Below, in pieces: positions 1 to 10,660 of a stretch of 64,000 nucleotides of DNA. The notes under the pieces are model-generated. The model ran no database searches and was not told where the DNA came from. It saw only the letters and a program-made list of their open reading frames with translations. Position 1 is the first letter of the stretch. Each line of letters begins with the position of its first letter. Origin of the DNA: Lolium rigidum (lineage: Eukaryota; Streptophyta; Magnoliopsida; Poales; Poaceae); the NCBI RefSeq assembly GCF_022539505.1, contig NC_061514.1, forward strand, positions 43,478,179 to 43,542,178, read 5' to 3'. Position numbers and translations under genes: made by a program.

Positions 1-95
1 GGCAGGGCCATCATAGAACGAGTCAGGTGACTGTCAGCATGGAGCCATATATATATAGGAAGAAAACGCAAGCACAGAAAAACACTATAAACAAA

Positions 96-179
96 ATGGC
101 CTCGCGCCGGTGCTTCGACGTCTGTTGGAACAGTACGCATCCCGACGACGCGCTATCGACAGGTACAGAAGAGAAGTGA
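96..179 (+). CDS. possible short ORF or first exon behind a TATA box
   Basis: An ATG in a very good plant start context (AACAAAATGGCC) opens a 27-codon ORF beginning MASRRCFDVC. A TATA-like stretch lies about 40-50 bases upstream (47-57). A possible splice donor, ACAG followed by GTACAG, falls inside the ORF near 161, so this may be a first exon whose continuation I could not find. There is no signal peptide or recognisable domain. It could easily be chance. Confidence 0.2.
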   Translation: MASRRCFDVCWNSTHPDDALSTGTEEK

Positions 180-998
180 AGGCATACCTACCCCCTTCGT
201 CGTCGCGAGACGAACAAGAACACATGAGAATTCAGAAACCTTTTACACTGGTAACATGCTCTGTGCCGTTTACTTCAGCCCAACTTAATTTTTAGCCCTT
301 TTTCTCACCCTCAGTAGTCATGGCATCCAATGATCCAAGTATTTTTTTTTTCTTTGAAAAAGCATGGCATCCAAGTTCCAATGCTAGACTAGAGTACACT
401 GTTGAGGCATTGACACAGTGGCGCGCACGAATGGTGGCGTACGCATGCATGACAAGTTTGACATTCTGACGACAAACATCATAACGGTGGATGCCTCCGT
501 AACTCCGTTGAGTGAGAAATAAGTTAAACCCGGCCGGCGGGCGCGGCGCTCGTCATTGCAGCGCGCGGCGAGCTAACCGTCGACGCAGGTGCACGGCCGG
601 CGGGCGCTTCGCGCGCGCTGATCTGCCCCACGCCGAGACTGCAGAGCCAGAGGCCAGCACGGCGGGCAGGATGGCTCCGGCCGTGCAGGTAACACGCCCA
701 TGTGCACGCACCACAGTTGACGCTGCCATCCGCGCGCGCCATCACGTCGCCTCGCCGGACGGAGAGCGACGGCGCGCCGCGCGCGATAGCAACGGCGGGT
801 GCCAGGTCTGGCTATCACAGGTTATGCATGCATGCAAGCACGATGGATCGCCACCATCGTACGGGTCGCGGCCATGCCACTCTTCACGTACTACGCACCT
901 GGCGACAACGTTAACCACCAGACAGGCCGGCCCGCCTAAGTAACCAGGGGACATGCATGCACGGAAGTGATGCCGTGTCTCTCACTGAACAAATCATA
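180..998. other. no gene recognised
   Basis: Positions 520-960 are GC-rich and open in several frames on both strands with arginine-rich, low-complexity translations. This is the usual artefact of GC-rich DNA. I see no domain, splice pattern or repeat ends. Confidence 0.5.
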
Positions 999-1246
999 CT
1001 CCCTCAAAGTCAAGTTTTTAAAAGTTTGACCAAACATTTATCAAAAGATATCGACATCCATAATTGCACATGTATATAATATAAAAATACATTTCAAGAT
1101 GATTCAAATAGTATTTTTTTTGAGAGCAACCACATATTTATTTTTATATTTTAGATATTAATAGTTTTTTCTAAATTTTCAGTTAAAATTTGTTAAGTTT
1201 GACATTGACTAAACCTAGAATGTGGCGTAATTGTGAACGAATGGAG
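999..1246. mobile_element. Stowaway-type MITE
   Basis: The AT-rich 248-base segment starts CTCCCTCAAAGTC and ends GAACGAATGGAG. These are inverted versions of the CTCCCTC terminus typical of grass Stowaway (Tc1/mariner) MITEs. It is flanked on both sides by the dinucleotide TA (997-998 and 1247-1248), the expected target duplication. Confidence 0.75.
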
Positions 1247-1248
1247 TA

Positions 1249-2339
1249 ACCAATCCCGCAAAATCAGTAGACTATATTAAGTGAAAGACACTACGTTATT
1301 AGTGAAACGAGGCCTTGCAGAGACATTCTTACAACGCAAAGAAATAAAAGGTGCCCTTGCGCCACGAGCAAAGCTTGATGTCGCCTCTCCGCCTCCAGTG
1401 TAGCAAAGCTCATACCAGAGAATGTTTTTTAAAAATTCAGGAGTGTGTAGAAGCAGCAGTCAGAAAGTCGTCGACAACAACCATGGTAATCCAAACTCTA
1501 GCTAGACGAAGATGGGGAAACAAAACTCACAAGTTCTCCAAAGGAGCCATACCAGGTTGGGCTTCATCAGGCGGAGGCGGAACTTGAGGACAGCAATACG
1601 TTGTGACATCATCCCCTCTACAGGTTGTCGTTCGCCGTAGTCAGACGCTTATCACGCAAAGCTTAATGCCCAATGATTGCCTCTAAACTCCAACCAGTCG
1701 ACACTCCTTCAGGGACGAATATCGATCTGGAACGAACTGAAGGACCTTTAATCTCTTCACCCTCAAATCCCATTAGCCGCCGAAGACGAGGAACTCTTAG
1801 ACCCTACGGGCAGCGATCCGAGGTTTTCCCACCCTCCGGCCGCCATATAGCGGCCGGCGGGCATGCGCGACCAAGGGGAGAGCTATCACCTCCCGTGGAT
1901 TCACAGTCCATTAATCTATCTATCCCTCATGGCCACATACAGTATGTAATCGGTCGATCTCACATTGTACAGTATATGAAGCTCATTTCCTCGATAAAAT
2001 TATATGTTAGCTAGTGTGGTCAAAAGGTCGGTGTTACAAGCACGACGCGCATGTTACATTCGCGGGATACTCGAGAAGCGAAACACCAAGTCGTGTATCA
2101 TCCTCTTCAGTCTTCACAAAAGGCGCAGCGATTCCTGCAACGCTGTCCTGTATCGTTCATGACTCAATTTTAGCTGTACGCACTATTCTATTCCATCAGC
2201 GCCGGGCTCCGCTCATCAGGATCGAAGCCGCTAATACACTCTAGCTAGATAAAACTAATGCTCTGTAAGCCAGTCGCGTACTAATCTAATCCGGCCGGCG
2301 GCAAAGTGCCGCGATGTGTTGGGATCCATGCACGCGAGT
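1249..2339. other. no gene recognised
   Basis: Apart from being the 3' flank of the minus-strand peptide locus (stop at 2340), I see no coding signature, RNA gene or repeat ends here. Short ORFs at 1673-2244 have no family resemblance. Confidence 0.4.
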
Positions 2340-2717
2340 TCAGTTGTGGATGGGCGGCTTTCTGGTGGCCGGCGAGTAGTCCATCTCGGCGATGTCCAGG
2401 ACGTCCGGGTACGTCCCTGTCTGCTGCTGCTGCGGGGGCTGCCGCGGCAGCGCCCGGCTCGACCATGTCTGTGCCGCTGCCGCCTCCTTGCCGCCGGCGT
2501 GGCTCGCCATCGTCGTCACCGCCGGCTCATCCCGGCTATGGGCGTCACCGTTGATCCTCCTCCGAGGTGTCTGCAAATTAAAGCACGAGTTTCAGCAGGT
2601 GGCGGAACCTGAAAACCCGGAGGGAGAGGCAGGAAAATGCGCGCACTGCACTGACCTGAACCTGATGCTGCGCTGCGCCCGGTGCAGCGTGCGGCGCCAC
2701 CGGCTTTTTCGCCATTC
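2340..2717 (-). CDS. RGF/GLV/CLEL-type peptide exons (DYSPATRKPPIHN terminus)
   Basis: Two minus-strand exons, 2717-2656 and 2570-2340, are joined across an 85-base intron. The donor is CAG/GTCAGT, the acceptor ATTTGCAG, in phase 0. The last 13 residues before the TGA stop, DYSPATRKPPIHN, have the sulfatable Asp-Tyr start and the KPPIHN ending of root meristem growth factor/GOLVEN peptides. Such peptides are cleaved from secreted precursors and sensed by receptor kinases at the root tip. Upstream is the usual variable, Gln/Ala-rich propeptide. The first exon follows a good acceptor (CTTTGGTGCAG) and needs an incoming phase-1 exon. No signal-peptide exon lies between 2718 and 3391. The only one is at 3974-3905 and ends in exactly that phase; joining it gives a 120-residue precursor. 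Alternatives are a duplicate that lost its first exon, or an unseen start. The family call is firm; the gene structure is inferred. Confidence 0.65.
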
Positions 2718-3202
2718 CTGCACCAAAGAGATCGCCTGTTAGAATGATTAAGGCTGCCAGAGGAAGGTAAAATAGGATGTACTGCCAAAGTTGCAAACGT
2801 ACTTCTAACTTTTTACTACACGAATATGCGATGTGACTTAACGGTAAACATCGTTGTTTCCATGCATGACCCGAATGCTGGTGACTCGTTCGATCTAGTA
2901 GTCGTACTTTTTTGCTATCCTGACATATGACATCTGTGGGTACTGGGTACAAGAGTATAGTATATCGTTGCTGCCCAGAATGGAACTATGGGCCACGCAC
3001 GTTTTCCAACGCATGCATCCACAGAAAGTCTTCAACACTGAAGAGATCACAACAGTATAGGTGAAAACTGGCGATGCAGAGGTAAAACTCAAGCACACAA
3101 CATTACAACTACACTAATGAATCATAACGAGCTGGACCAGAACTGCATAATACTTCCTTCTCCTTTTACATGATCCAACTCCAAACCAAGGCGTGGCACT
3201 GA

Positions 3203-3350
3203 GAGAGAAGAACTACTACTCTCCTTAGGTAAACGAAGATCAGTAATTAGGTTGCTGCTGCCGCTAAATACCAAGAGAGAAGAACTACTACTACTCCTAA
3301 CTTCTAAGGAAACTGAGATCGGTAGTTTAGTTGATGCTGCGGCTAGCCTT
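3203..3350. repeat. imperfect 72-76 bp tandem duplication
   Basis: Unit 3203-3274 starts GAGAGAAGAACTACTACT and ends in a TTGCTGCTGCCGCTA-like stretch. It is followed directly by unit 3275-3350 with the same start and a TTGATGCTGCGGCTA end. It lies just downstream of the RGF-type exon at 3392, probably in its 3' UTR. Confidence 0.6.
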
Positions 3351-3391
3351 GGAAGGGAGGAGGAGAAGGTAGGTCAGCTAGCTAGCTGTGC

Positions 3392-3974
3392 TTAGTGGTG
3401 GTTAGGTTCATGGCCGCCCGGCCCGTAGTAATCTTCGTGGAACCTCGGCACGGGACGCGCATACGCCCTAACAACCACTTTCTGGTCTCTATCCTTGGCA
3501 ACAGCAGCTGGAGGTGGAGTCGTCTGCTCCATTGTTGTACCTGAGCAATTCCCATCGGACGCGCAGGGCCTGCTGGTCGAATGGTCCAGGGCATCCAAGG
3601 GCTGCCCGTTCTTCGAGCCGCGGCCTACTGGTTCCTGGTGGATACACAAGGGGAAGCAAAGAAATAAGCAAACATTGCACAATTTGGCAGGGAGAAGAAC
3701 TGCCTTGATCAGGATTATTGCTCTTCTAGAGAGCACTGACCTTTTTGCTTAGTGATTCATATAGCTGCCTGTCGAGCCTAATCCCTGCATTTCATAACGA
3801 GTTTTCAGTGAACACTGATCCAGGACCAGGATACACCCCAAAATTAAAGAGCCACCAAATGCATGAGGTAGATAATGAGGCAGCTAGCCATGCATGAAGC
3901 ATACCATGTGCTGTTGTAGCCAGAAGCTGGAGGAGGAGGAGAGACGCCAGGACCATCAAGGAAGTAGTCTTCAT
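3392..3974 (-). CDS. secreted RGF/GLV/CLEL-type peptide precursor (DYYGPGGHEPNHH terminus)
   Basis: Exon 1 (3974-3905) encodes MKTTSLMVLASLLLLQLLA followed by TTAH. This is a textbook signal peptide, ending in phase 1 at the donor ATG/GTATGC. Exon 2 (3627-3392) begins after the acceptor GAACCAG and runs in frame to a TAA stop, giving 101 residues. The C-terminal 13 residues, DYYGPGGHEPNHH, align with the RGF1-type pattern: Asp-Tyr, Pro at 5, Gly at 6, His at 8, Pro at 10, His at 12. The usual final Asn is His here, and the first Pro of the Pro-Pro pair is Glu. The family is secreted, Tyr-sulfated and regulates root meristem and gravitropism. A nearby alternative acceptor (CCACCAG, exon start 3634) would shift the frame and lose the peptide. 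The start is supported by a TATA box at 4118-4127, about 145 bases upstream. Confidence 0.7.
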
Positions 3975-4117
3975 GATGATCTGTATGCTTGTCCAAACAA
4001 GTTGCGGGTCCTGATGTAGTGATGGAAGCTGATGCTAATGCTGTGCTATTTTTATGTGAAGTAGAGCAGATGAAGGAGAATGGAAGCACAACCTAAGAAG
4101 AAATGGCCTCATGGCTT

Positions 4118-4127
4118 GTATTTATAG
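4118..4127 (-). promoter_or_regulatory. TATA box of the RGF-type peptide gene
   Basis: On the minus strand the sequence reads CTATAAATAC, about 145 bases upstream of the ATG at 3974. This would place a transcription start near 4095 and a 5' UTR of roughly 120 bases. The spacing and sequence fit a standard plant core promoter. Confidence 0.6.
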
Positions 4128-4235
4128 GCAGGCAGGAGTCTCTCCAGTCCTCTCAAATCCACTGACCACACTGTACTGACATATCAAACTCCCATATTAA
4201 GGCCGGGAAGCTTAAAAAACAATTAGTTATGAATG

Positions 4236-4626
4236 GGGAATGGTGTTTTGGCACATGGGAGCATATGCTCCCTTTATTTTGAAATACATTTTACGTACAT
4301 TCTGAAATTTCAAAAAATTGAAACGAAAAATTCGAACGTACATCTTCACGTGCTACGCGCTCACAAAGTTGTTTCATAAAAATCCGACTTGTCGTGTGAC
4401 GTGTGTAAAAAGACAAATTTCAATGCTGAAAATAAGGCTTTTCAGGAGATAAATTTTCTCTTTTTTACACAGACCACAAAACATATTGGTTCCTCGCGAA
4501 ACTTGACGAATGTACGTATATTGTGGAGATGTACATGTAGAATTTTTTGTCAAAATTTTTCGACATTTCGAAATATAACTTTTTGATAGAGGGAGCATAT
4601 GCACCCGGGAGTCGAATTGAATTTCC
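4236..4626. mobile_element. Mutator-like MITE in the RGF promoter
   Basis: The 391-base AT-rich insert has inverted ends. The left carries GGGAGCATATGCTCCCT and the right carries AGGGAGCATATGCACCC. It is flanked by a 10-base direct repeat, GTTATGAATG (4226-4235 and 4627-4636), the target-duplication size expected of Mutator-like elements. It sits about 110 bases upstream of the TATA box of the peptide gene. Confidence 0.65.
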
Positions 4627-4636
4627 GTTATGAATG

Positions 4637-5332
4637 CATCTTTCCTCGGTGTCGGGGCTTCTTATTTAACCCAGCTGGATCTGTATCTTGTGTTTGGGTT
4701 GGGCTGTCACTTTTTAAGGAAGGGTGTTCCCCAAAACTAGGTACCTGTTTTAATTACCTCTTCTGCTTGTCCTGACCTGACTCGATTATAATTTATACCA
4801 GTATCAACCTTTTAAGTGCTTCAAACTCCCCTGCTACTGCTGAGGCTTACCAGGAGCAGTGGCAAGTTAGCATGGTCCCTACTTCTTGCATGTTTGGTTG
4901 CATGCTCAGCTGTTAATAACTGGACTCACAAGCAGTCAAGGTGCTACTGCTAATCATCTTTGAACTTTTGACTTTTCTATTCAAAAGATTAGGATTCCTT
5001 CTCCTCCTTTTGTTCTAGATTTACTACATGAACCAAACAATCCAGGCTAATCCCCTCTCCATTAGTTGTCTAACGGAAATATTGAGTTCCTTACACATCA
5101 ACCAGAGAGGGTAGGAAAGACAAGTAGTGAATTGGAGCAGTAGCAAGAAACCCATTAAGGGTGTTCGCATACGGCACAAAAACCTACTACCAGAAGATAA
5201 ATGGATGCCAATCCTTGTGTTGTATTGATTCACCAAAGGTACATATATAGCAGAAGTACGACCTGTGAGAGAGGGAGAGACCTAACGGTTGCCCACACAG
5301 AGGTTCTCATATGAGCATGCGTGGCGGATGAA
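4637..5332. other. no gene recognised
   Basis: AT-rich intergenic sequence between the MITE and the large Gypsy-type element. I see no coding or repeat signature. Confidence 0.45.
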
Positions 5333-5337
5333 CGTGT

Positions 5338-6614
5338 TGATACCTTCGATCAGGATTATGGATTATGGTATTGTAACTTTATCCATAGAAGATCTAGATT
5401 TAATCGAATCTCGGAAAACACTGCTAAATGAATTTAAGGAAATTTCTACAAGACTGCTATTTAGTTTTATCTTACGTTTACCAGACCTTTTCAGTTTACT
5501 TTGTTTGGTGTTGTACTCAACGGATGAAAATAGGCCAGAGTCAAGATTCTCCTGCAACTATGCATACATATGGGATTAGCATAGAAATGAAGCACAATAT
5601 TGTGTAGCAAATAAAATAGTGATAAAAAATTTGTGAGCAACACATCCGTAAATACTATTGTCCATAAAATCAGAAGTGACAATAGCCTCTTGATCCAACC
5701 GTTATTAAGTAAATCAGACCAAATCATTAAGATAGATGATATTGTTTTTTATTCCAAGCAAATCACTAAGCGAGTACCGTTACTTTTCCCTTTCTGTCAC
5801 TGAGGTTTCGAGGTAGCACGCCATTCTCCAGTCATCTCACCTCTTCCCTTGATCGATCTAGAGATGATCGGGTACCTACAAGTCCACGGATTGAGGCAAA
5901 AAGACAAAGATACAAGATAGCAAAACTCCTATTCAATCTCTACACAAAACTTTCATACGATAAGATATAAACGTTGTGAGGATTCACCTCAACCCGCAGC
6001 CCGTGAGGACTACTCACGCATAATAACAAGAACAAAGATAGAAATTATTGTTGCCAATACTTGGATTGATCGAAATCAAATATTCTGACAATGGTCGCCA
6101 ATTCTCAAGGAGATCTCTATTGCAAGGTGTTGGCTATGACTATGGAGGGGATTAGAGAGGAGACAGATGAACTATGGTGATGGATCTCCTTCGATGAATT
6201 GCACATTGATCTGGTGGATGGCGGCTCTATTTGGCGACGAATGCCTCTCCTTTTAGAATGGCTCCCTTCACAAAAGTTATAGGGTTTGACCTCAAGGGTC
6301 CTCCGGCGCACCGTACGGGCGGACAGTACGAGCAGGGCTTGCTCGTACCGATGCCTGCTATTGCTCCTGGAACCGACCTTTCGACCCTGGATGATTTTGT
6401 TGCATTTGTGACCAGATTATCTTCAGTAATTGCAGGTCCATATGCCTTAAAAACGTGATTTCCTGCACGTCACAGAAAAAGAGAAGGGATTGAACATCTT
6501 TGCAACAACTAGTCATCATTAATGTAATGGCACACTTATAGAGATGTTTAGTCAATTTCTTGACTTTGCAAAGGGTTTAAACGTGAGGATAAATGGCGTA
6601 TTTCATAGCCATCA
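5338..6614 (-). repeat. 3' LTR of the non-autonomous Gypsy element
   Basis: It runs from TGATACCTTCG to AGCCATCA on the plus strand and is collinear with 12316-13509 over almost its full length. It is 83 bases longer than the other copy, mostly from a stretch near 5365-5445 that is absent there. A perfect 9-base-pair hairpin lies at 6326-6348. Confidence 0.9.
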
Positions 6615-6626
6615 ACCTCCCAAACT
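6615..6626 (-). other. polypurine tract
   Basis: The minus strand reads AGTTTGGGAGGT immediately next to the 3' LTR, the usual plus-strand priming site. Confidence 0.7.
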
Positions 6627-8224
6627 TATCCTTGATCGTCCTCGATCAAGATATCAAAATCATAAGGGACTCCACGTTTAAACCAAAATAACGAGAAGGT
6701 AATTTCACTTAAAAGTTGTAGCCTTATGAGTCCATCACTTCTTCCATTCGAAAGCTTAGCATAGTTAGAGAAGTGCCAAGAATATAATACGAGCTTTGGT
6801 AACTCGGGACAATCACAATAAAGATTATATAAGCATGAATAACTAGCTGTGGAAGCAATCATACTAATTCATCTAGTTACCCTCAGTATGCCAAGGAATA
6901 TTATGAAGTTTATTATCATCAAAGTTAAGTGTGAGAATTCATGTCAAAATAAGCATAAGAAATGAAGTATCTTATTAATACCCACATCAAGAGATCAAGG
7001 CTATCAAAACACTACTATTCATTCATTAATTTTCAAGAAAAAACATCTAGTAGTAATGAGTCCATGCCAATAACTTAGAAGTGATCCACTTTGGATTTCA
7101 ATGATAGTTTCCAATTAAAAGTCACATATGACCTTTTAGCAATATTTTGCTCAACTCTCAAGAGTACTAATGCTTTTTCCCACAAGTAGACCGCTACCCA
7201 TGTCTACAACTCAATAGCTGAAATTAGGATTTTGAATCCGCAAATCATTCGTAAGCCAGCGGAATTTTTGTTAGCATCCCAAGAGTGTGCACCACAATTT
7301 GTAGATAAGCTTTAAGAAATATTATACTTTGATTCACAACATTTCAGTTTTGGCATGTGTCTCAATAACCACTAGACTTCATTTCAATCAAACAACTCCT
7401 TTCAAGAGTGCTATCAAGTCTATCACTAAAAATAAGGGGTTAAGTATCTTAAAACTCTTAAGAAAATTGGTCATCACACAAGTCATAATTGTAAACTTTT
7501 TCTTGTTGCACTTGTTTGGCAATATTATTTCCAAGGCAAGACTCGGTTAATTAAATAAAATAGAGCAAGATCTAGCACAACTAATTAAATACATAGATAA
7601 AAAAACTCTACTCCAATTGTTTCGAATCACTCCCACTAGCACAATATCTTGACAAAACTACTAACTAGCATAAACATTTCAAATTTCAAAAGTGGGAGAC
7701 ATAAGACATACCTCTTATAAGTGACTTCACACTTCTCTTCCTTAGGATGTGTTCCTTCAAAACTCATAGTAGATCACTCTCATTAATAATATGAAAGCAA
7801 AGAGGCAAACGACAATCCGTTTTTTCACGAATAAGGATAAAAGGAAAAATGTATTGTTTTGAATATGGGTTTTAGAGGGAAAAAGAAAAGGATTGACGAC
7901 AAAGTAATGAATTAAAAACAAATGAAAAAAAGAAAAACAAACTAAAAACGAAAGGAAAAGCAAAAGAAAAGTGTTGTAACAAACCAACACGAGTGTTTCA
8001 AAGCTCTCAAACAGCTGGAGTACAAATTTACTAAACACAAGTAAAAATGCTTGAGGAACACATCCCCAAGCTTAGGCTTTTGCAAGCCCTCTTTATGTTC
8101 ATTGTGGCGGTGGAGGATAGTTTCCAAAGTTGCATTGGCTGCTCCAATGGGTGAACTGGGATGAGAGGTACGCGGTGGAATCCCGAAGGCTGATGGCGAG
8201 GTTTCTCATGTTCTCAATGCTTCC

Positions 8225-9122
8225 TTAGAGTGCATACATGTCCTCATAGCTCGTGAAGTCATTCTGCGGCGGCTGCTCATGTTCGAACCCTTGAAGCTCT
8301 TCTTCTACTTCTTCTTCTCCCTCGGGTTTGTTTTGGGGGTTGTGATAGACTTTCCTCAACCCGCGCATCATAATGCAAACGTCCATCCTCGATAGAGAAT
8401 ATACCATTAGGCAAAGGGGCAGCAATCAAGTGATCAGCTCCCGGTATGTTGAAGTAATATCCACCATTCATTTTTGTAACCATACCACATGCATTAAGAG
8501 TATTAAAACAAGGACGATGAGGTACTTCCAATGCTTATAAATTACTTACACCGATGTGAAGTGCTCGTGCGAGAATGGTGCTTCAAATACATCGCGAGAA
8601 GAATGCCCAGATGTGGCGTTAAGTTGCAGTTTGAAAATACAGCCTTTGCGAGGATCATCATGTCCTCCTCATTAACTCTTGTGAAATCATCACGTGCCTG
8701 CAAGGTGTTAGCAATAACATAATACAAATATCAAATAGCATGACACTCAATATTATTACCTTGATAAAGTGTATCAGAAACTTTCATTCTACTAAAATAA
8801 CTTAAAGGTGAGGGGTTCAAAGTGAAAAAATGGCACGTATGGTGGTGGTGTTGTTTTCAAACCCAAAGTGGTGGAACCACTCATCAATAGTTAAGACATA
8901 CTCACAGTTCATCAAATGGGAAGTTATCCGATCGACTCCGGGTAGTTCTTCCTCTGGGACATGGAACCTTCCCACCGTATGCGTCAAGGTGCTGAGGAAC
9001 TCAAGTGTCAAGCATCGATAGGTGGCGGCCTCTTGAAAAACAAAGTGTAGCAAACCAACATTGCTGCAACGATAATTGAAGTCATGGTGTATGCCTAGTT
9101 GGTTCAAAATATGGGGGCACAC
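8225..9122 (-). pseudogene. retrotransposon ORF1-like remnant
   Basis: Two minus-strand open stretches (9122-8817 and 8531-8225) encode pieces such as LEFLSTLTHTVGRFHVPEE and NGGYYFNIPGADHLI. They resemble the extra ORF of Athila-type and related grass elements (Arabidopsis retrotransposon ORF-1 type). The frame is interrupted between and after them. The element lacks a polymerase, so this ORF is probably structural or a relic. Confidence 0.5.
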
Positions 9123-10379
9123 CCATTTAGTAGACTTGATCTTCCGGTTCTTGAGGCAGTTGAAACGGTTAATCTAAAAAGGCTCATCGAATTCCATGAC
9201 AAATGATGCAAGGGTGTTATCAACCGGTGGTGCTTCTTATGCAACAATGGCACGTGTGCGGCTCCTCTTAAGTAACACTAATTATGTACCTTCAATAATT
9301 AAAACTTTCACTAAATGAAAAATTGATCCAATGGAAATAAGCATGGAATGATCCTCAACACATACTACAAAAGAATCTCCTAAAAATTTAAAGTCTAACA
9401 TGCCCACTAAGATGATTAAGTTCAAAATAAGACCTAAGTCTAGATTGATAATGGCAAGAGCTAGGGCATGGATTCTCTGAAAATAAGTTGGGGATCGGAC
9501 GAGAAACATACCTTAGATCGATTGAGTGCGAGGAATCAAATAAAAAACGAACAGAATCGAAGATCCAATGGAGTTGCCTTTGAGTTGGGAGGAAGAAGAG
9601 AGAGAGAAAATGTGTGTTTTAGGTTGAGGTTTACCTCTTTCCTGGGCTTACATCATGAACCGACGGTCGGTACGAGCGGGCGGTATAGGCGCAGCCCGCC
9701 CGTACTAGGCAATGCTGCTATAGGATCGGGGTCGATCCATGGTGGCACACTTGGTACGGGCGTATCCCACCATACGGACGCGTGGTACGGGTGTATCCCC
9801 CCGTACGGGTGATCGCTGTTTCATCTGTAGTCGGGGACACAAAGTTGAATTATCATCAACAGGCTACGTGGTGGTACGGGTACGTCCCACCGTACTCGTG
9901 GTCGCTATTTTCTCTTTAACCTACAAAACTAAATATTTATTTTTCATCATTTGCGCATGCCTTTGCACATCAACATTACCTCGAAAATAACTAAGGAAAA
10001 ACAACAATATATAGTATTGAAAAATGCCCACGCATTAGTATATCAAATCAAAAGGGATGGATAACTATTTCTTCTCCTCTTTTCCAAAGGATCTCATGAA
10101 CACTCTTTATTAAAAAGAAACAAAAACAAAAATGAAACTAAACAAAACTATAAGAAGTAAAAAACTTTATTAAACATGGGTTGCCTCCCCATGAGGCGCT
10201 TCTAGTTAAGGTCAATTATCTTGACCCAAATGGTGATCATTTTGATTTAGGAAGTGGACACCCACTCGAAAGTAATTAACCTTCAAAGTAATGACCCCAT
10301 TTTCACCAACCTTGGCCTTTTTCTTTCTAGGGAAGTGAACTACAAATGGTTCTGTAGAAGTTAATCCAATTTTAACATT

Positions 10380-10660
10380 CCCTTTGGCAAATTGATTAGA
10401 GATTTAATAGTTATATGAAATGGCCTTCCTAAGATTATAGGAGCTATAGGATCTTCAGGCATGTCTACAATAACAAGATCAATAAGAGAAGGACATCCTT
10501 TAATTACTACCACAATAATTTCTTTGACTCCTACAACTTTTTTATAATTTGAATCCTCTAAGTGAAATCTTAGCTCAGTTTTTTTGAATGGCCCTAAGTG
10601 TAATTTATCAAATAGGCTTTTTGGAATAGTTGAAGCACTTGCACGAATATCACATATTGC
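10380..10660 (-). pseudogene. retroviral-type aspartic protease remnant
   Basis: The minus strand translates to segments such as ICDIRASASTIPKSLF and IAPIILGRPFHITIKSLI. This has the layout of the gag-adjacent protease of plant Gypsy elements (active-site region, then ILGRPF). The catalytic triplet appears as CDIRAS rather than an Asp-Ser/Thr-Gly motif, so I expect no activity. Confidence 0.5.

Noticed and set aside
512..943. 143-codon plus-strand ORF in GC-rich sequence
   Set aside because: Overlapping frames on both strands are equally open; low-complexity Arg/Ala/Thr composition and no domain.
3489..3680. Alternative reading of the peptide exon from the CCACCAG acceptor
   Set aside because: It gives a frame without the conserved RGF motif and an early stop. 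The GAACCAG acceptor seven bases on gives the family peptide, so I prefer it.
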